Assembly (NCBI GenBank): GCA_963830545.1
Contig: CAWHMK010000001.1
Span: 2,356,001-2,420,000, forward strand
DNA: 64,000 nt
Source: DATGJX01 sp963830545
Lineage (GTDB): Bacteria; Vulcanimicrobiota; Vulcanimicrobiia; Vulcanimicrobiales; Vulcanimicrobiaceae
Reading direction: 5' to 3'
In this document: piece after piece, positions 26,041 through 36,869 of the stretch
How the letters are laid out: the number at the start of each line of letters is the position of its first letter
Numbering within the stretch: the first letter of the stretch is position 1
The notes under the pieces: generated by a model
Database searches by the model: none
The model's input: only the letters and a program-made list of their open reading frames with translations
What the model was told of the DNA's origin: nothing
Position numbers and translations under genes: made by a program

Positions 26041-27676
26041 TCAGCGCAGGCGCCACTGATAAACGAACGAATACGGGGACGTATACATCGAGGTTGCGTA
26101 GCCGGTCAAAGCATCCGGTATGACGTCGACTTCTTTGACCTGATAGAGAAAGATCATCGGCACCTCGTAGAGCAGCCGGCGCTGCACGAGGGCGTAGTCG
26201 CGCTTTCTTCGAGCACGATCGAAGGTGGAAGAGCCGTCCGCCAGCAGTTTCTCCGTCGTCCGATCGCAATAACGCGTGAAATTGAAGCCGTGCGGCGCGC
26301 GCTGGCTGCAGCCGATTATCCATGCGGCATCCGGATCCGCCTGCGACTGCTCCGTGAATTGCGCAACCTGAAATTTTCCATTGTACAATGGGCCGGCCGG
26401 GGCTGTAATGGAGAACGGCGTCAAGGTTTTTATCGAGAGCCTGAATGCCGGTTTTCGCCGCATAGGATGAAACGAGCGTGACGAGACGTGCCGAGGCCGC
26501 GCTGCCTGCCACGGCCAAAAACGAAAGCGATAGCGGCGCTCCGTCCTTGTGCCGAATACCGTCCCTGCCCATGGACCATCCGTCTGAATCCAGCAGGCGC
26601 CGCGCTTGTACCGGATCGTAGGGGATATTCTCCGCCGTCGGATCGTATGCCCAAGTAAAGAGCCCTTGCAATGCGGTATTTGGATCGAAGACGTTCTGGA
26701 AAACATCTCTCGTGAGCGCCCCACGATCGATCGACATCGCCAGAGCCCGGCGAATGAGCCGGTCCTTAACGATCGCATCTTCGGTGTTGAGCTGCAGCGT
26801 TCCGAACTGCGTCGTCGCGCTCGTAACCAAGTGGTGCCGGGGGATCGACCGAGCTCCTTGACGTGGGAGACGTCCGCGAAGAACATGGCGTCGACCTCGC
26901 CGGTACGCAATTGATTGGTGATCGTCTGCGCATCCGGTACGAATTTGACGATGATCCGTTCGATCGCCGGCTTACCCAAAAAATACCGGTCGTTCGCTTC
27001 GAAGGTGATGCGATCGCCGCGCCGCCATTCGAGGACCCTGTACGGCCCGGTGCCGATGGGCGCGCTGTTGAACGGCACGTTGTTGACGTTTTGGTATTTT
27101 GCCAGCAGGTGGGCGGGCAGGATTCCGTAGTTGCTGTCACCCCCGAAAAAGTACGAAATCATCGATGCGATTCGCTTTTTCAAGCGTATTTGCACTCGAT
27201 AGGGGCCGAGTTGCCGGATTGAGGCCACATCGTCGTACCCGTAGCGTGAGAGCGTATCGTTGTTCCGGTTCATGATCGCGCGGTACGTAAAAACGACGTC
27301 GCGCGCGGTAAACGACGCCCCATCCTGCCATTTCACGCCGCGCCGAAGCGTATACGTTATGCGCAAACCATCCGGAGGAAATGCCTCCGTTTGAAACGGT
27401 CGGGACGGCGGACGCAAGTTGCGGTATGAAGCGTCCGCGCGTGTCGTATATCGTCAAATACGAATATACGAGCCCGTTGATTTCTCCGGTGACGTACCCG
27501 TCGAGAAAGAGCGGATTGAGCGAGCGCGGTTCTTGAATCTGAGCGATCACCAGCGTGTCGCCGGAATGCAAAGGCTCGTACTGTCGCACGCAACCGCACA
27601 ACGCGAACGACGTCGCGGCACAGAGAATCGTAAAACGCGCGAGCGCATGTTGACATCGCGTTTTTTTATTCCGCAT
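26041..27676 (-). CDS. Peptide ABC transporter substrate-binding lipoprotein (three frameshifts)
   Basis: A DppA/OppA-like SBP_bac_5 protein of about 545 residues. The signal peptide begins MRNKKTRCQ and ends in a lipobox-like ALCGC. Family landmarks are EPRSLNPLF, TYTLRRGVKWQDGASFTARDVVF, PIGTGPYRVLEWRRGD, IIVKFVPDAQTITNQL and DPDAAWIIGCSQRAPHG. The frame breaks near 27376, 26833 and 26400; the last is a run of four G where three would restore the frame. All blocks survive, so sequencing error is as likely as decay. It starts 1 bp from the divergent serine hydrolase, so promoters must overlap coding DNA. No permease genes are adjacent. A second homologue lies at 55895-57535. Confidence 0.78.
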
Positions 27677-27677
27677 A

Positions 27678-29000
27678 ATGCATGCATCCATGAACGAATC
27701 TGAATTCGACGAGATCGTCGCGAGCGCCGTTCGCAACGCTGCGGCGCCTTCCGTTTCCGTTGCAGCAACTTCCGGCGGCACCGTAAGGCACGTCAAGACG
27801 TTCGGCGACGCGGCGCAGGACAGCATCTACAACATCGCGTCGGTCACAAAGCAATTTACGGCTGCCAGCGTTCTGCTTCTGGTCCGTGCGGGCGTCCTTC
27901 GATTGGAAGATACGGTCGGAAGATTCTTCCCCGATCTGCAGCGCGCGGCGGACGTGACGGTGAAGAATTTGCTCTCCCATACCTCCGGGTACCGCGACTA
28001 CTATCCGCTCGGATACGCGGATGCGGAAAAATTCAGTGCCGTTCCGCCTTACGAAATCGTTCGCCGGTATACCGCGCTGCCGCTTCAATTCGAACCCGGC
28101 ACGGCGTGGTCGTACAGCAACACCGGCTATCATTTGGCCGGCTTGATCGTCGAGCGCGCCTCTGGGACGCCGTTCGGGCGATTCCTGACCGAAAACGTCT
28201 TGGTTCCGGCGGGCATGCACGACTCGTTTTTCAACGAACCGCCGACCGTGACGAGCAAACACGTGCGCGGGTTCACGCGGTTTGCGCTCGGTCCGACTCG
28301 CCAATCCGAAGGGGAGCGCGCCGGTTGGATGTACGCCTCGGGCGGCATCGCCTCGACCGCTCGCGATTTGGCGCACTGGCACACGGTGCTGATGAGCGGA
28401 AGCGTTCTCACGCAAGCAGAGGTCGCGCTCATGACGCAGCCTGTCGTGCTCGCCGATCCCGGTCCGAGCGCACCGGCGCTGGGGTGGTTCTCCGAGAAGC
28501 GCGGGGAGTACGCCGTCGTTCAGCACAGCGGCGGATTGGCGGGATTTGCCTCGCAAACGATCGTGTCGCTCGACCGGCGAACCTCGGTCGTCGTCCTTTC
28601 CAACGGCGATCACGTGCAAACAGGCCTGATTGCGAGCCGCCTCTTCGAGGCGATGCTTACAGGCGCCGCGCCGCCGAAACAGCCGCCGGTGACGATCTCT
28701 GCCCAAACGTTCACGACGATCGGCGATTGGATCGACCGCTTCTCGCACGGCTCCGTCGCGCGCGAGAAAATCACCCTCGATCTCGATCGATACTTGACCC
28801 GGGAACGCGTCGAAGATGCAGTAGCCGGCTTGCGCAGCGCGGGCGAATTGCAGCGGCTGGAACCGCTGGCTTCCGGTGAGCGCGGCGGAATGCAATGGCA
28901 CAAGGTGCGCGCGGTATTTTCGAATGCGGAGGCCGACGTGCTGGTCCGGCTTACGGATCGAGAACAACTTGCGGAGTTCAACGCGTATCCCGTGCCGTAG
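27678..29000 (+). CDS. Serine hydrolase, beta-lactamase/D-alanyl-D-alanine carboxypeptidase fold
   Basis: The 440-residue class-C beta-lactamase-like protein has S-x-x-K in NIASVTKQFTAAS, the tyrosine motif YSNTGYHLAG and HSGGLAGFAS as the KTG-like box. No signal peptide is evident from either candidate start (ATG at 27678 or 27690), so it may be cytoplasmic. The last 100 residues (after PKQPPVTISAQTF) are an extra domain typical of these esterases. It sits between the peptide-binding lipoprotein and a D-aminopeptidase, suggesting a D-peptide or peptidoglycan-fragment context. Activity on beta-lactams is not implied. Confidence 0.85.
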   Translation: MHASMNESEFDEIVASAVRNAAAPSVSVAATSGGTVRHVKTFGDAAQDSIYNIASVTKQFTAASVLLLVRAGVLRLEDTVGRFFPDLQRAADVTVKNLLSHTSGYRDYYPLGYADAEKFSAVPPYEIVRRYTALPLQFEPGTAWSYSNTGYHLAGLIVERASGTPFGRFLTENVLVPAGMHDSFFNEPPTVTSKHVRGFTRFALGPTRQSEGERAGWMYASGGIASTARDLAHWHTVLMSGSVLTQAEVALMTQPVVLADPGPSAPALGWFSEKRGEYAVVQHSGGLAGFASQTIVSLDRRTSVVVLSNGDHVQTGLIASRLFEAMLTGAAPPKQPPVTISAQTFTTIGDWIDRFSHGSVAREKITLDLDRYLTRERVEDAVAGLRSAGELQRLEPLASGERGGMQWHKVRAVFSNAEADVLVRLTDREQLAEFNAYPVP

Positions 29001-29846
29001 TCAGGCCGCCGCGCACGACGCCGCAGCAAGCCGGTATGCCGTGACGAACATGCGATAGAGCGATAGATACTCGGTGGTCGTGTACCGGACGGTCCGCGCA
29101 TCCACGCGCTCTATACCGGGTACCGTTGCGATGTATTCGGCATGCTCGATCTGCGTCGTCGAGATTTGCAGCTCGAATGGCGGATCGAACGTGAACGGGC
29201 GAGCTTCCCGTGCGCGTTGCACTGCGGTGCACGCGGCTGCGCGAAGCGCAGCCTGAGCCGCAGCGGGAGACAGCGAATTGGCGGACATGTTGCCGATGCC
29301 GTTTTTTACCGCGACGCCGACCACCCACGGGAGCTGTGCGGTAACCTCTTCGACGATCGCTCGGTCCCCGCTCACCATGAGCACCGGGACACCGAGCGTA
29401 CCGGCAACCGCTGCATTGATCAGTGCTTCGCTGCACGATACGCCGTTGATGCGCACGTCGTAAATCGCGCTGCCGACATAGGTGTGAGCGAGCACGCCGT
29501 CCGGATGCCCGGCTTTCGCATGGTAGCCCGTGAAAATCGCTCCTTCGAACCCGCTTTCCAGACCTTCCATCATGGAAGCCGGTTTGCGGGAGCCGGCGAT
29601 GACGCGAACGTCGTCCGGAAGTTCCTCCCACAACAAATTCGCCATGCTGCCGTGCGAGTCGTTTACGAGGATATCTCCGGCCCCGCCTTGCTTTGCTCCC
29701 GCGATCGCCGCCGCGACCTCGCGCGACATGTATTTTCGGTACACGGGATATTCGGTCGCGTTCGTGTGGTCGCACTGACGCCAGAGAGCGACGCCGGCCG
29801 TGCCTTCCATGTCGCAAGAGAGATAAATACGCTTCACGCCGCTCAT
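29001..29846 (-). CDS. M55-family D-aminopeptidase (DppA-like)
   Basis: The 281-residue protein has the M55 zinc motif in RIYLSCDMEGTAGVA at the N-terminus, NDSHGSMANLLWEELP, the catalytic-region GYHAKAGHPDGVLAHTY and VSGDRAIVEEV. Family members are cytoplasmic decamers that remove N-terminal D-amino acids. It meets the serine hydrolase stop tail-to-tail with no gap. Near a peptide-binding lipoprotein, it resembles dpp-type loci that salvage D-Ala-containing wall peptides. Confidence 0.9.
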   Translation of the reverse strand: MSGVKRIYLSCDMEGTAGVALWRQCDHTNATEYPVYRKYMSREVAAAIAGAKQGGAGDILVNDSHGSMANLLWEELPDDVRVIAGSRKPASMMEGLESGFEGAIFTGYHAKAGHPDGVLAHTYVGSAIYDVRINGVSCSEALINAAVAGTLGVPVLMVSGDRAIVEEVTAQLPWVVGVAVKNGIGNMSANSLSPAAAQAALRAAACTAVQRAREARPFTFDPPFELQISTTQIEHAEYIATVPGIERVDARTVRYTTTEYLSLYRMFVTAYRLAAASCAAA

Positions 29847-29981
29847 GGCAGGTGGGAGTTCTCACGGTTGCCGGGCGCGCCATTCCAATGGGAGAAACGT
29901 GGGAATTTTTTTCCGGGGATGATGCTCGGCCGCACCTAAATAAGCGTGTGAAGCTTATGGACGCCGTCCCGGAGGTAGAGA

Positions 29982-32900
29982 GTGATCAGATCGCTGCGCG
30001 CTTCCACGTTTGCCGCCTTATTGATTTTCTTGGGCTGCCAAGCCATCGCCCTTGCTCTGACGACCGGGGAACTGAGCGGTTACGTGCGCGATGCAGCCGG
30101 CACCCCGATCGGCGGAGCCGCCGTCTCCATCGTCTCGGCGTCGTATTCGGCGAAGACCGTAACCGACCGGAACGGGTTTTATGCATTCGTCGGCGTTGAG
30201 CCCGACACGTATACCGTGTCATTTCAAAAGGAAGGATATCAGCCCGTATCAATTCCCGGCGTTACGGTCATTCAGGAACAAAAACATTCGCAAGACGTAA
30301 CGTTCTACAAAGCGCTGAAAACGATCGCGCAGGTGCAGTCACGGGCCGCAACCTCTCTCGTGCAGCCGAACCAGACCGCGGACGAGGTCGTCGTTACTCC
30401 GCAGACGATGGAGAACATCACGGGAACGCCGATGACCATCGAGCAGTCACAGGTGCTCAACGCCCTTCCGGGATTTACACCGGCCACCAACGGCCCGTCG
30501 ATCCGCGGCGGCGCCGTCAACGACCTCGGCTACGAGATGGAAGGCGTCGACATCAAAGAACCGGTCTTGGGACTCTTTACGAATAACGGCGCGCTGGCCG
30601 GCGTGCAGCAACTCGTCGTATCGACCGGTGCATTCGACGTCGCGAGCGGAAATTCGAATGAGGGCACCATCAACGAGATCGTAAAACAGGGAAGCTATCC
30701 CGGTTTTTCAGCGATTGCGCTTTTCAAAGACGCGGGCTATTACTACGATGGGCTTGCAGCCGAAGCCGGCGGCGGAACGAAGAACAACCGTTTCACGTGG
30801 TATGCAGCTTACCACGGCGTGCGGGACGCGAACGTCGTGGGTAACGGCCAGTTCCAGCCGCTGGCGGTCGGCAGCACGAGCAACGTACAAGTCAACGAAT
30901 CAGTCCTGAACGTCTTCTACCGCTGGGGAAACGATAACCGCAATCAGCTGCAGTACTTCGGCGAGACCGGTTACAACGTGTACGATTATAACTGGCTGCT
31001 GAATCCCTCGGAAACGCCGTACGCGTCGAATAATCAGCTGGTTTGGGCATCGCTCGCGAGCGGTACCTGCCATCCGGGCGGCGGAACGGCGACCATGAAT
31101 TGCGGGCAGCTCGTCGCGCAAGCGCTTCCCGTCTATCCGGGGCAAACGAGTTTCGACGAGAACACCGGCTATCCGGATCATGAGAACAACCAGCACGCGG
31201 TGCAAAAATTGGAATGGCATCATCAGTTTTCGGCTTCCAGCTATCTCTCGTTCGAATTGTCGAAGGCGTTCGAATTCGACAATTACGACGAGCCGTGGGC
31301 CGGCGGTGCCTTCAACGACTATCAATTGCACAATTCCAGCGTCAATTACGGATTTAACCTCACGTACAGCAACCAAGTCAGTTCGCGTCACAATCTCACA
31401 TTCGGCGCGGCCACGATCGACGAATTGCCCGGATATGTCGCGCAGCAAAACGATCGCGCCGCTTTCACATTCTTCAACGACTGGTGTTACGTGCAGCCTA
31501 TCGCCTCGACTCCGGAATTCGGGTGTCCGGGCACGAACGGAACGCCGCTCTCGACATTCCCCAAGGTCATGTACCTGCGCAACGACATGATTCACCGAAA
31601 TTACGCGTACGTACGCGATCAGTGGCAGCCGAATTCACGCTGGTTCGTCAACTGGGGACTCCGGTGGGACAACCAAAAAGTCGATTTGCCGCCCGATGCA
31701 CAGGCGCAGGGCGATCTCCTCAATTTCGATTCGGGCACCGGCGACTATATTCAAACGGCCGGACCCGCGATCGGATCGCAAGTCACGAATCCGTCCGTCA
31801 TCAGCCCGCGCATGTTCGCTACGTACACCATGGGACGCTCCGACGTGCTGCGCTTCGGTTGGGGCCGGTACGTCGATTTTCCGCCGGAGCTTCAAATCGA
31901 AACGAAAGTGGCTTTGGACCCGTCGCTCGCGCAATGCACGATCGCCAGCGGCTGTTTCGCGCCCTTACCGGGGTACGGCACGACCAACAACGTGACCAAC
32001 CTGTATCAGCAAAGCATCTACGATTTCAATACGTATTTCAATTCGCAGTACGAACCGACGGAACCGCAATATGCCAGCGACACCGAGTTCTCTTGGGAGC
32101 ACGATTTCGGACGCGGTTGGCAGACCAAGGTGACGCCGTATTTCCGCAAAGGCACGAACTACGTCATCGGATCGCAAGCCATCATTCAGACGCTGCCCAG
32201 CGGTGCACCACTCTACGGCCCCTTCACTTGGTCGAATCTCGGCGTCATCCAAAGCACGGGCGTCGAGTTCGCATTGCAGAAGTCGGCGCCGCACGGCCTT
32301 TCCGGCTGGCTGAATCTCACGTACGACAACACGATGGCCAACTACAACAGCGATTACTTTCCTCAGGTGAGTTTTGCATCGATCGCGCTCGGCCACTTCT
32401 ATCACGTATCGTACGCGCCGCCAATCTCCGCACACGCTCGGCCTGGATTACAACAGTAAGGGCGGTTTTCACGCGTGGCTCGACATCCCATACGAAAGCG
32501 GTTACTGGTACGGCGTCGGGAAGAAGACGTTCATTTACGAAAATTTCTATCCCGACGGACGCGAGGCGCCGCTCGGCGGACCCGGCACGATCGTGAAACC
32601 CGTGGAAGTGCCCAACACGAATTACTTGAACGGAGCCTTCGGATACTACACCGTCGATCCGTCGAATCCGGGCACGTACGAGCATCCGAACATCATCGGC
32701 TCCAAGGGAACGCCCGAGGGAGACGACCCCGGCTCGCTGGAGGCTCCGCCGCGTGCGTTCGTCAATCTCACGTTGGCGCAAGACCTCGGCCCGCACAACG
32801 AATATCAGACTCGGCGTGCGCTTCGGAAATCTCTTCGGAAACTTTTCGCCGGCAGTTCCGGTGACGAACCCGTGGTACCACAACAACGGTTTCGGCGCAT

Positions 32901-33034
32901 ACAATCCAAACTCGGGCATGAACGGAAACGCAGCGCTGGAGCCGTTTCAATACGATCTCAGCCCGAATCCGTACGAAGCAGAGCCTATAGGTCCCGAACG
33001 TCAGATCCTGTTCTACTTCACTTCCAAACTGTAG
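29982..33034 (+). CDS. TonB-dependent receptor with N-terminal carboxypeptidase-like domain (two frameshifts)
   Basis: An outer-membrane receptor of about 1017 residues. After a signal peptide (MIRSLRASTFAALLIFLG...) comes a carboxypeptidase-regulatory-like beta-sandwich (GELSGYVRDAAGTPIGGAAV to about residue 105), then a plug domain (EVVVTPQTMENITGTPMTI, PSIRGGAVNDLGYEMEGVD) and a beta-barrel rich in Tyr, Asn and Trp ending QILFYFTSKL. GGAGG lies 7 bp before the GTG start. The frame slips near 32420 and near 32808; joining the three pieces gives a continuous barrel with the normal aromatic C-terminus. The substrate is unknown. A lipoprotein, a TPR regulator and a serine hydrolase follow on the same strand. 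Confidence 0.83.
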
Positions 33035-33042
33035 GAGCGAAA

Positions 33043-33885
33043 ATGAAGTACCAGAGTGCGGTTCTTGCGGCCGCTGCGGCGCTTTCGCTGTGCGCGTGCT
33101 CCGGGCTTGGGACCGATACGTCGACGGCGCCGATCACGACGAGCAACACGCAGGCGGTGCTGCAGCTCGCCGTGGGAACACTGAACGATTCGAACGGCTT
33201 GCTGGGGAATGCCGGCACGTATTTGAACGTCGTCACGAGCTTCCGGAATCCAACCGGAACGGCGGCGTTCTTTCATCCCGGCACGGCGTCGTTGAGCGGT
33301 CCGGGCGGCCTGAACCTGGGCCTCGGCGGCCTATTCGCATACGGTCAAGCCGCGGGAACGAATTTCACGTTGGGTGAGCCGCCGGCGTTCAATCCGCAAA
33401 ACTTGTCCGGCGGGTACAGCACCGGATACGTGCTGACGGGCGCACCGCCGACGCCCGGGACGTATACCGTCTCCACGTCCGTCGCGTTCAATGGTCAGAC
33501 AGTCGCTTTTCACGCTTCCGCAGTTCTTCCGGCATCGCCGGCGATTCTTCCGGACGAGCCGCTTCCCGCTTGGTCGAGCGATGGAAAGGGCGGCGGCACC
33601 TTCACTATGACGAATCCGACGGGCGTCACCGAATCGCTCATTTTCATACAGGCTCACAACGGCGCCTACGTTGCCGGTTTGGAACTCAAGAGTCCCGCGA
33701 CCAGTGTTGCAGTTCCGGACGGAACGTTGAGCGCCGGGACGACGTACTACGTTTTTTGTTTGGGCGCGGACTATCCGATGATCGAATCGGCGCCGCCGAA
33801 CAGCAGCGCGCCCGCTCCGCAACTCGCGGGGAGCGGCGGAACGGCCGACTTGACTACTTCGGGCGCAACCACCTTTGTGGAATGA
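33043..33885 (+). CDS. Secreted lipoprotein of unknown function
   Basis: The 280-residue protein has a clear lipoprotein signal (MKYQSAVLAAAAALSLCACS, lipobox L-C-A-C). The mature part is rich in Gly, Ser, Thr and Ala with beta-sandwich-like stretches (TPGTYTVSTSVAFNGQTVAF). AGGAG sits 6 bp before the ATG. It follows the TonB-dependent receptor by 8 bp, so it is probably its surface or periplasmic partner. I recognise no family. Confidence 0.82.
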   Translation: MKYQSAVLAAAAALSLCACSGLGTDTSTAPITTSNTQAVLQLAVGTLNDSNGLLGNAGTYLNVVTSFRNPTGTAAFFHPGTASLSGPGGLNLGLGGLFAYGQAAGTNFTLGEPPAFNPQNLSGGYSTGYVLTGAPPTPGTYTVSTSVAFNGQTVAFHASAVLPASPAILPDEPLPAWSSDGKGGGTFTMTNPTGVTESLIFIQAHNGAYVAGLELKSPATSVAVPDGTLSAGTTYYVFCLGADYPMIESAPPNSSAPAPQLAGSGGTADLTTSGATTFVE

Positions 33886-33919
33886 AGTAAGCTTCGCAGC
33901 TGCGTCGAAGTCGTGGGCG

Positions 33920-35435
33920 ATGAAGTCCGAAGCATCGCTCACGCGCGACCTTTTACGGTCGTTGGACGATTCCACCGCGTTATCACGAAACGCTCTGGTG
34001 TCTTCGTTGTTTACGAGCACGCACGATCGGAGCGCGCATAAACGCGTACGAGCCGCTGCTTTGGAAGCGGTGGGCTCGCTGCGCCCGTATTCGGGCATGC
34101 ATGCCGGCGCGCGCGTAACGCGCGGCCGTCAATATGAAATCATTTCTCGGTACGACTTGCGCGGCCAGAGTATCGGCGAAGTGCTGCGTGCTCTCAACAT
34201 CGAGAAGAGCCAATTCTATCGCGAACGCGCCAAAGCTTTGGACCGCGTCGCGCAGCGCCTCACGGAGTCGCTGCAGATTCGCGCGCCCAAGCGAGTGGAA
34301 CCCGCGGCCGCATTCGAATATCGTACCGCCGCCGTCTTGCAGCAGAGCGGGAATTTTGAACTTGCGTTCGAGATTCTGAACCGCGTCGTTCGTGGATTGA
34401 TCGATCCGATTGAGAAGGCGCAATGCCTTTTGAGACTCGCGGAACTGCACCTCGACGTGGGCAACGTTGCCGCAGCGCAGGAGTACGTGAGCCTAGCCGA
34501 ACGCTGCGTCGATGGAACGAAGTCTCTGGAATCGGCATGCTACGCAAAGCTCGTACGCGCGCAGATCATGTGGGCCGTGGGAAGAAGCGCCGACGCGCGC
34601 CGCTGTATCGGTGAAATCCTCGACTCGCTCAAGACCCGGGTCGGACTTTCCGATCCGTTCCCGCGCATATTGCTGTGCAAGACGGTCGCGCTGAGCGCGA
34701 CCGTGACGTTTCACGTTTCGACGCTTACGGAGTGCCGGAACGTGGTGGATTACGGATGCGAGGTTTCCGCGTGTTCGGGGGAACCGGGGCGCGACGTGTA
34801 CGCCGATCTGCTGACCGTCCGCACGAGCATCAACGCTGCCACGAGCGAGACGCTCGAGACGGCGCGCGCTGACGACGACGCACTCATGCAGTTCGCGAAG
34901 AGTTACGGGCTCTTGCGGAAGTTCGCAGTCGGCATAAAAGATCTTGCGGTGATCAATCAATACTGGGGCAAAGACTCGCAGGCAAAAATGTACGCCGAAC
35001 AGGCGCTCGTGCTTTCATCCGCGGTGTCCGGAGCCAAAGAACGCGCCGTTGCCGTTTTCGAGTGGGCGCGCATGTATGCGGATAAGTGCGACGGGGCGGC
35101 TTTGGACGCGAGCCGCGAGCTTATCCGCGATATTCGTTCGAGGCTTCCTTTGGGCGGATATTGGTGGGGGTATTCGTTCGCAACCGATAGTTACGTCGCG
35201 CTCGCGCAGTCCCGCCCCGAAGAAGCGCTCTGCGCTGCCGGCGAAGCCCTCTCGACGTTCCGCTTCGTAAGAAGTGACCGCGGCATCGGCATCGCGCGTT
35301 CCCTGCAGTCGCAGGGCCTGCGTATGCTCGGCGATACGGCAGAAGACTGCCCTGCGCGCGGAGCAAGCGGTAGCGCATCTCGAATGCGCTCCGAACCCGT
35401 TCTGGCTGGGTTACGCGCGCCGTTGCCTAGCATAG
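33920..35435 (+). CDS. HTH/TPR-type regulator (one frameshift near the end)
   Basis: About 505 residues. The N-terminal part (to about residue 125) contains a helix-turn-helix (YDLRGQSIGEVLRALNIEKS, then QFYRERAKALDRVAQRL) like sigma-region-4/LuxR helices. The remainder is a run of TPR-like helical pairs (FELAFEILNRVVRGL, LLRLAELHLDVGNVAAAQEY, YAEQALVLSSAV). The true C-terminus is in the next frame: after LRMLGDTAE it continues as TALRAEQAVAHLECAPNP to a TAG at 35435. One base near 35345 therefore appears wrong, which falsely fuses the regulator to the next gene. ATG at 33920 is chosen; a TTG at 33875 overlaps the lipoprotein. The target is likely the receptor locus. Confidence 0.68.
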
Positions 35436-36847
35436 TCCGGCTCGCCTGCGCGGCAATCATCGCATTGCCGCTGCTCGGTGCTGCAGGACCGAAACCGATT
35501 ACGCGCGCGATGGAGCGTCGTATAGACGCGGTGATTTCGTCCGAACTCAAGCGGCAATTCGTTCCGGGCGCACAGCTGGCCATCGCGGAGAACGGCCGTG
35601 TCGTGTACGCGAAGGGCTACGGGCTCCGCGACGTAGGCGATGGCCTTCCCGTCGACGCAGCGACGTCTTTCGCCATCGGTTCGGTTACGAAGCAGTTCAC
35701 CGCTGCGGCGATCATGCAGCTGCAGAGCGAAGGCAAATTGAACGTCGACGAGCGTCTCGCGAAGTACTTACCTCAGGCGCCGCACGCCTCCGAGGTGACG
35801 CTGCGCGAGTTGCTCACGCACACGTCGGGCATCGTCGGATATACGGAGCAGCCGAATTTCAGTTTGCTGCTTCCAACGCCGACCACTCCCGATCGCATCA
35901 TCGCAACGATTGCTTCTCAACCCCTCGCGTTTGCACCGGAAACGCGCTGGGAGTACAGCAATACGAACTTCGTTCTACTAGGAATGGTCGTCGCCAAAGT
36001 CTCCGGCGAATCCTATCCGGACTATCTGCGAGATCACGTTTTTCGACCGTTGCGGCTCGATCGGATGTGGTATACGCGCACCGAGCAAATTCATTCCGAC
36101 GACGCGCGGGGCTATAGCGAATTCATGTACGGGCTTCCGGACGAGCGCGCGTATCTGGCCGACTGGTCATGGTACGATGCGGCGGGCGGCATCACGGCAA
36201 GTGCCGCAGACCTCGCGCGATGGGATATTGCGCTCGACAGCGGGCGCGTCGTTCCTCCGGCAGCCTTCGCGCAAATGACGACGCCGTTTCATTTGAAGAA
36301 TGGAAAGTCGACCGGGTATGGTTTTGGGCTGGGGGTTGGTTCGGATCTCGGCCGGCCTACTGTGGGCCACGACGGTCTCGTGTCCGGATTTTCCGCCGAG
36401 AATCTGACGTTCCCGAAAGACGGCGTCGCAATCGTGCTGCTGGCTAACGGCGACAACTTTTCATACTTGCAGCCGATCCGCGAGGTCGCGTCGATTATTT
36501 ACGGCGCCGCAAGGCCGAGGCATCCGTTCGTGCCGGCGCCCATAGACGCGTCGGTCGTGAATCGGGCACGCTCGTGGCTCGGTTTGTTTCTTCACGGCGA
36601 TCCGGTCTATTCGGAAATGTCGCCGGACCTCGTTCTGAGCCTTCCGCCCTATCGGATAGCGCAGCTCGTCGAAGACGGCCGCATCGTCGGGCAGCCGCTG
36701 CAATTTGAGCCGGCGAGCGTCGATCGCCGTCCGCCGCTCACGATCTACCGTTTCCGCGTGCAGTTTCATTCCGGTCCTGCGGAATACGTCTTTACGGTAA
36801 ACGACAAAGGAGAAGTCGCCGGCTTCGCGCTGCAGGCGTGGAACTAG
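35384..36847 (+). CDS. Exported serine hydrolase, class-C beta-lactamase fold
   Basis: About 487 residues with a hydrophobic signal (IVRLACAAIIALPLLGAAG) and the beta-lactamase-fold motifs SVTKQFTAAAI (S-x-x-K), YSNTNFVLLG and GHDGLVSGFSAE, followed by an approximately 110-residue C-terminal extension. ATG at 35384 is used; a TTG at 35423 would give a tighter signal peptide. It overlaps the end of the regulator gene in another frame. It is the second such hydrolase in 10 kb. Likely a periplasmic esterase or D,D-peptidase; the substrate is unknown. Confidence 0.83.
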   Translation: MRSEPVLAGLRAPLPSIVRLACAAIIALPLLGAAGPKPITRAMERRIDAVISSELKRQFVPGAQLAIAENGRVVYAKGYGLRDVGDGLPVDAATSFAIGSVTKQFTAAAIMQLQSEGKLNVDERLAKYLPQAPHASEVTLRELLTHTSGIVGYTEQPNFSLLLPTPTTPDRIIATIASQPLAFAPETRWEYSNTNFVLLGMVVAKVSGESYPDYLRDHVFRPLRLDRMWYTRTEQIHSDDARGYSEFMYGLPDERAYLADWSWYDAAGGITASAADLARWDIALDSGRVVPPAAFAQMTTPFHLKNGKSTGYGFGLGVGSDLGRPTVGHDGLVSGFSAENLTFPKDGVAIVLLANGDNFSYLQPIREVASIIYGAARPRHPFVPAPIDASVVNRARSWLGLFLHGDPVYSEMSPDLVLSLPPYRIAQLVEDGRIVGQPLQFEPASVDRRPPLTIYRFRVQFHSGPAEYVFTVNDKGEVAGFALQAWN

Positions 36848-36869
36848 CCGCCGGCGGTTGCGATCTTCG

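Noticed and set aside
33875..36847. A single 990-codon open frame joining the TPR regulator to a beta-lactamase-fold hydrolase
   Set aside because: The regulator's natural C-terminus and stop (35433-35435) lie in the next frame and the hydrolase has its own signal peptide, so one base error creates the fusion.
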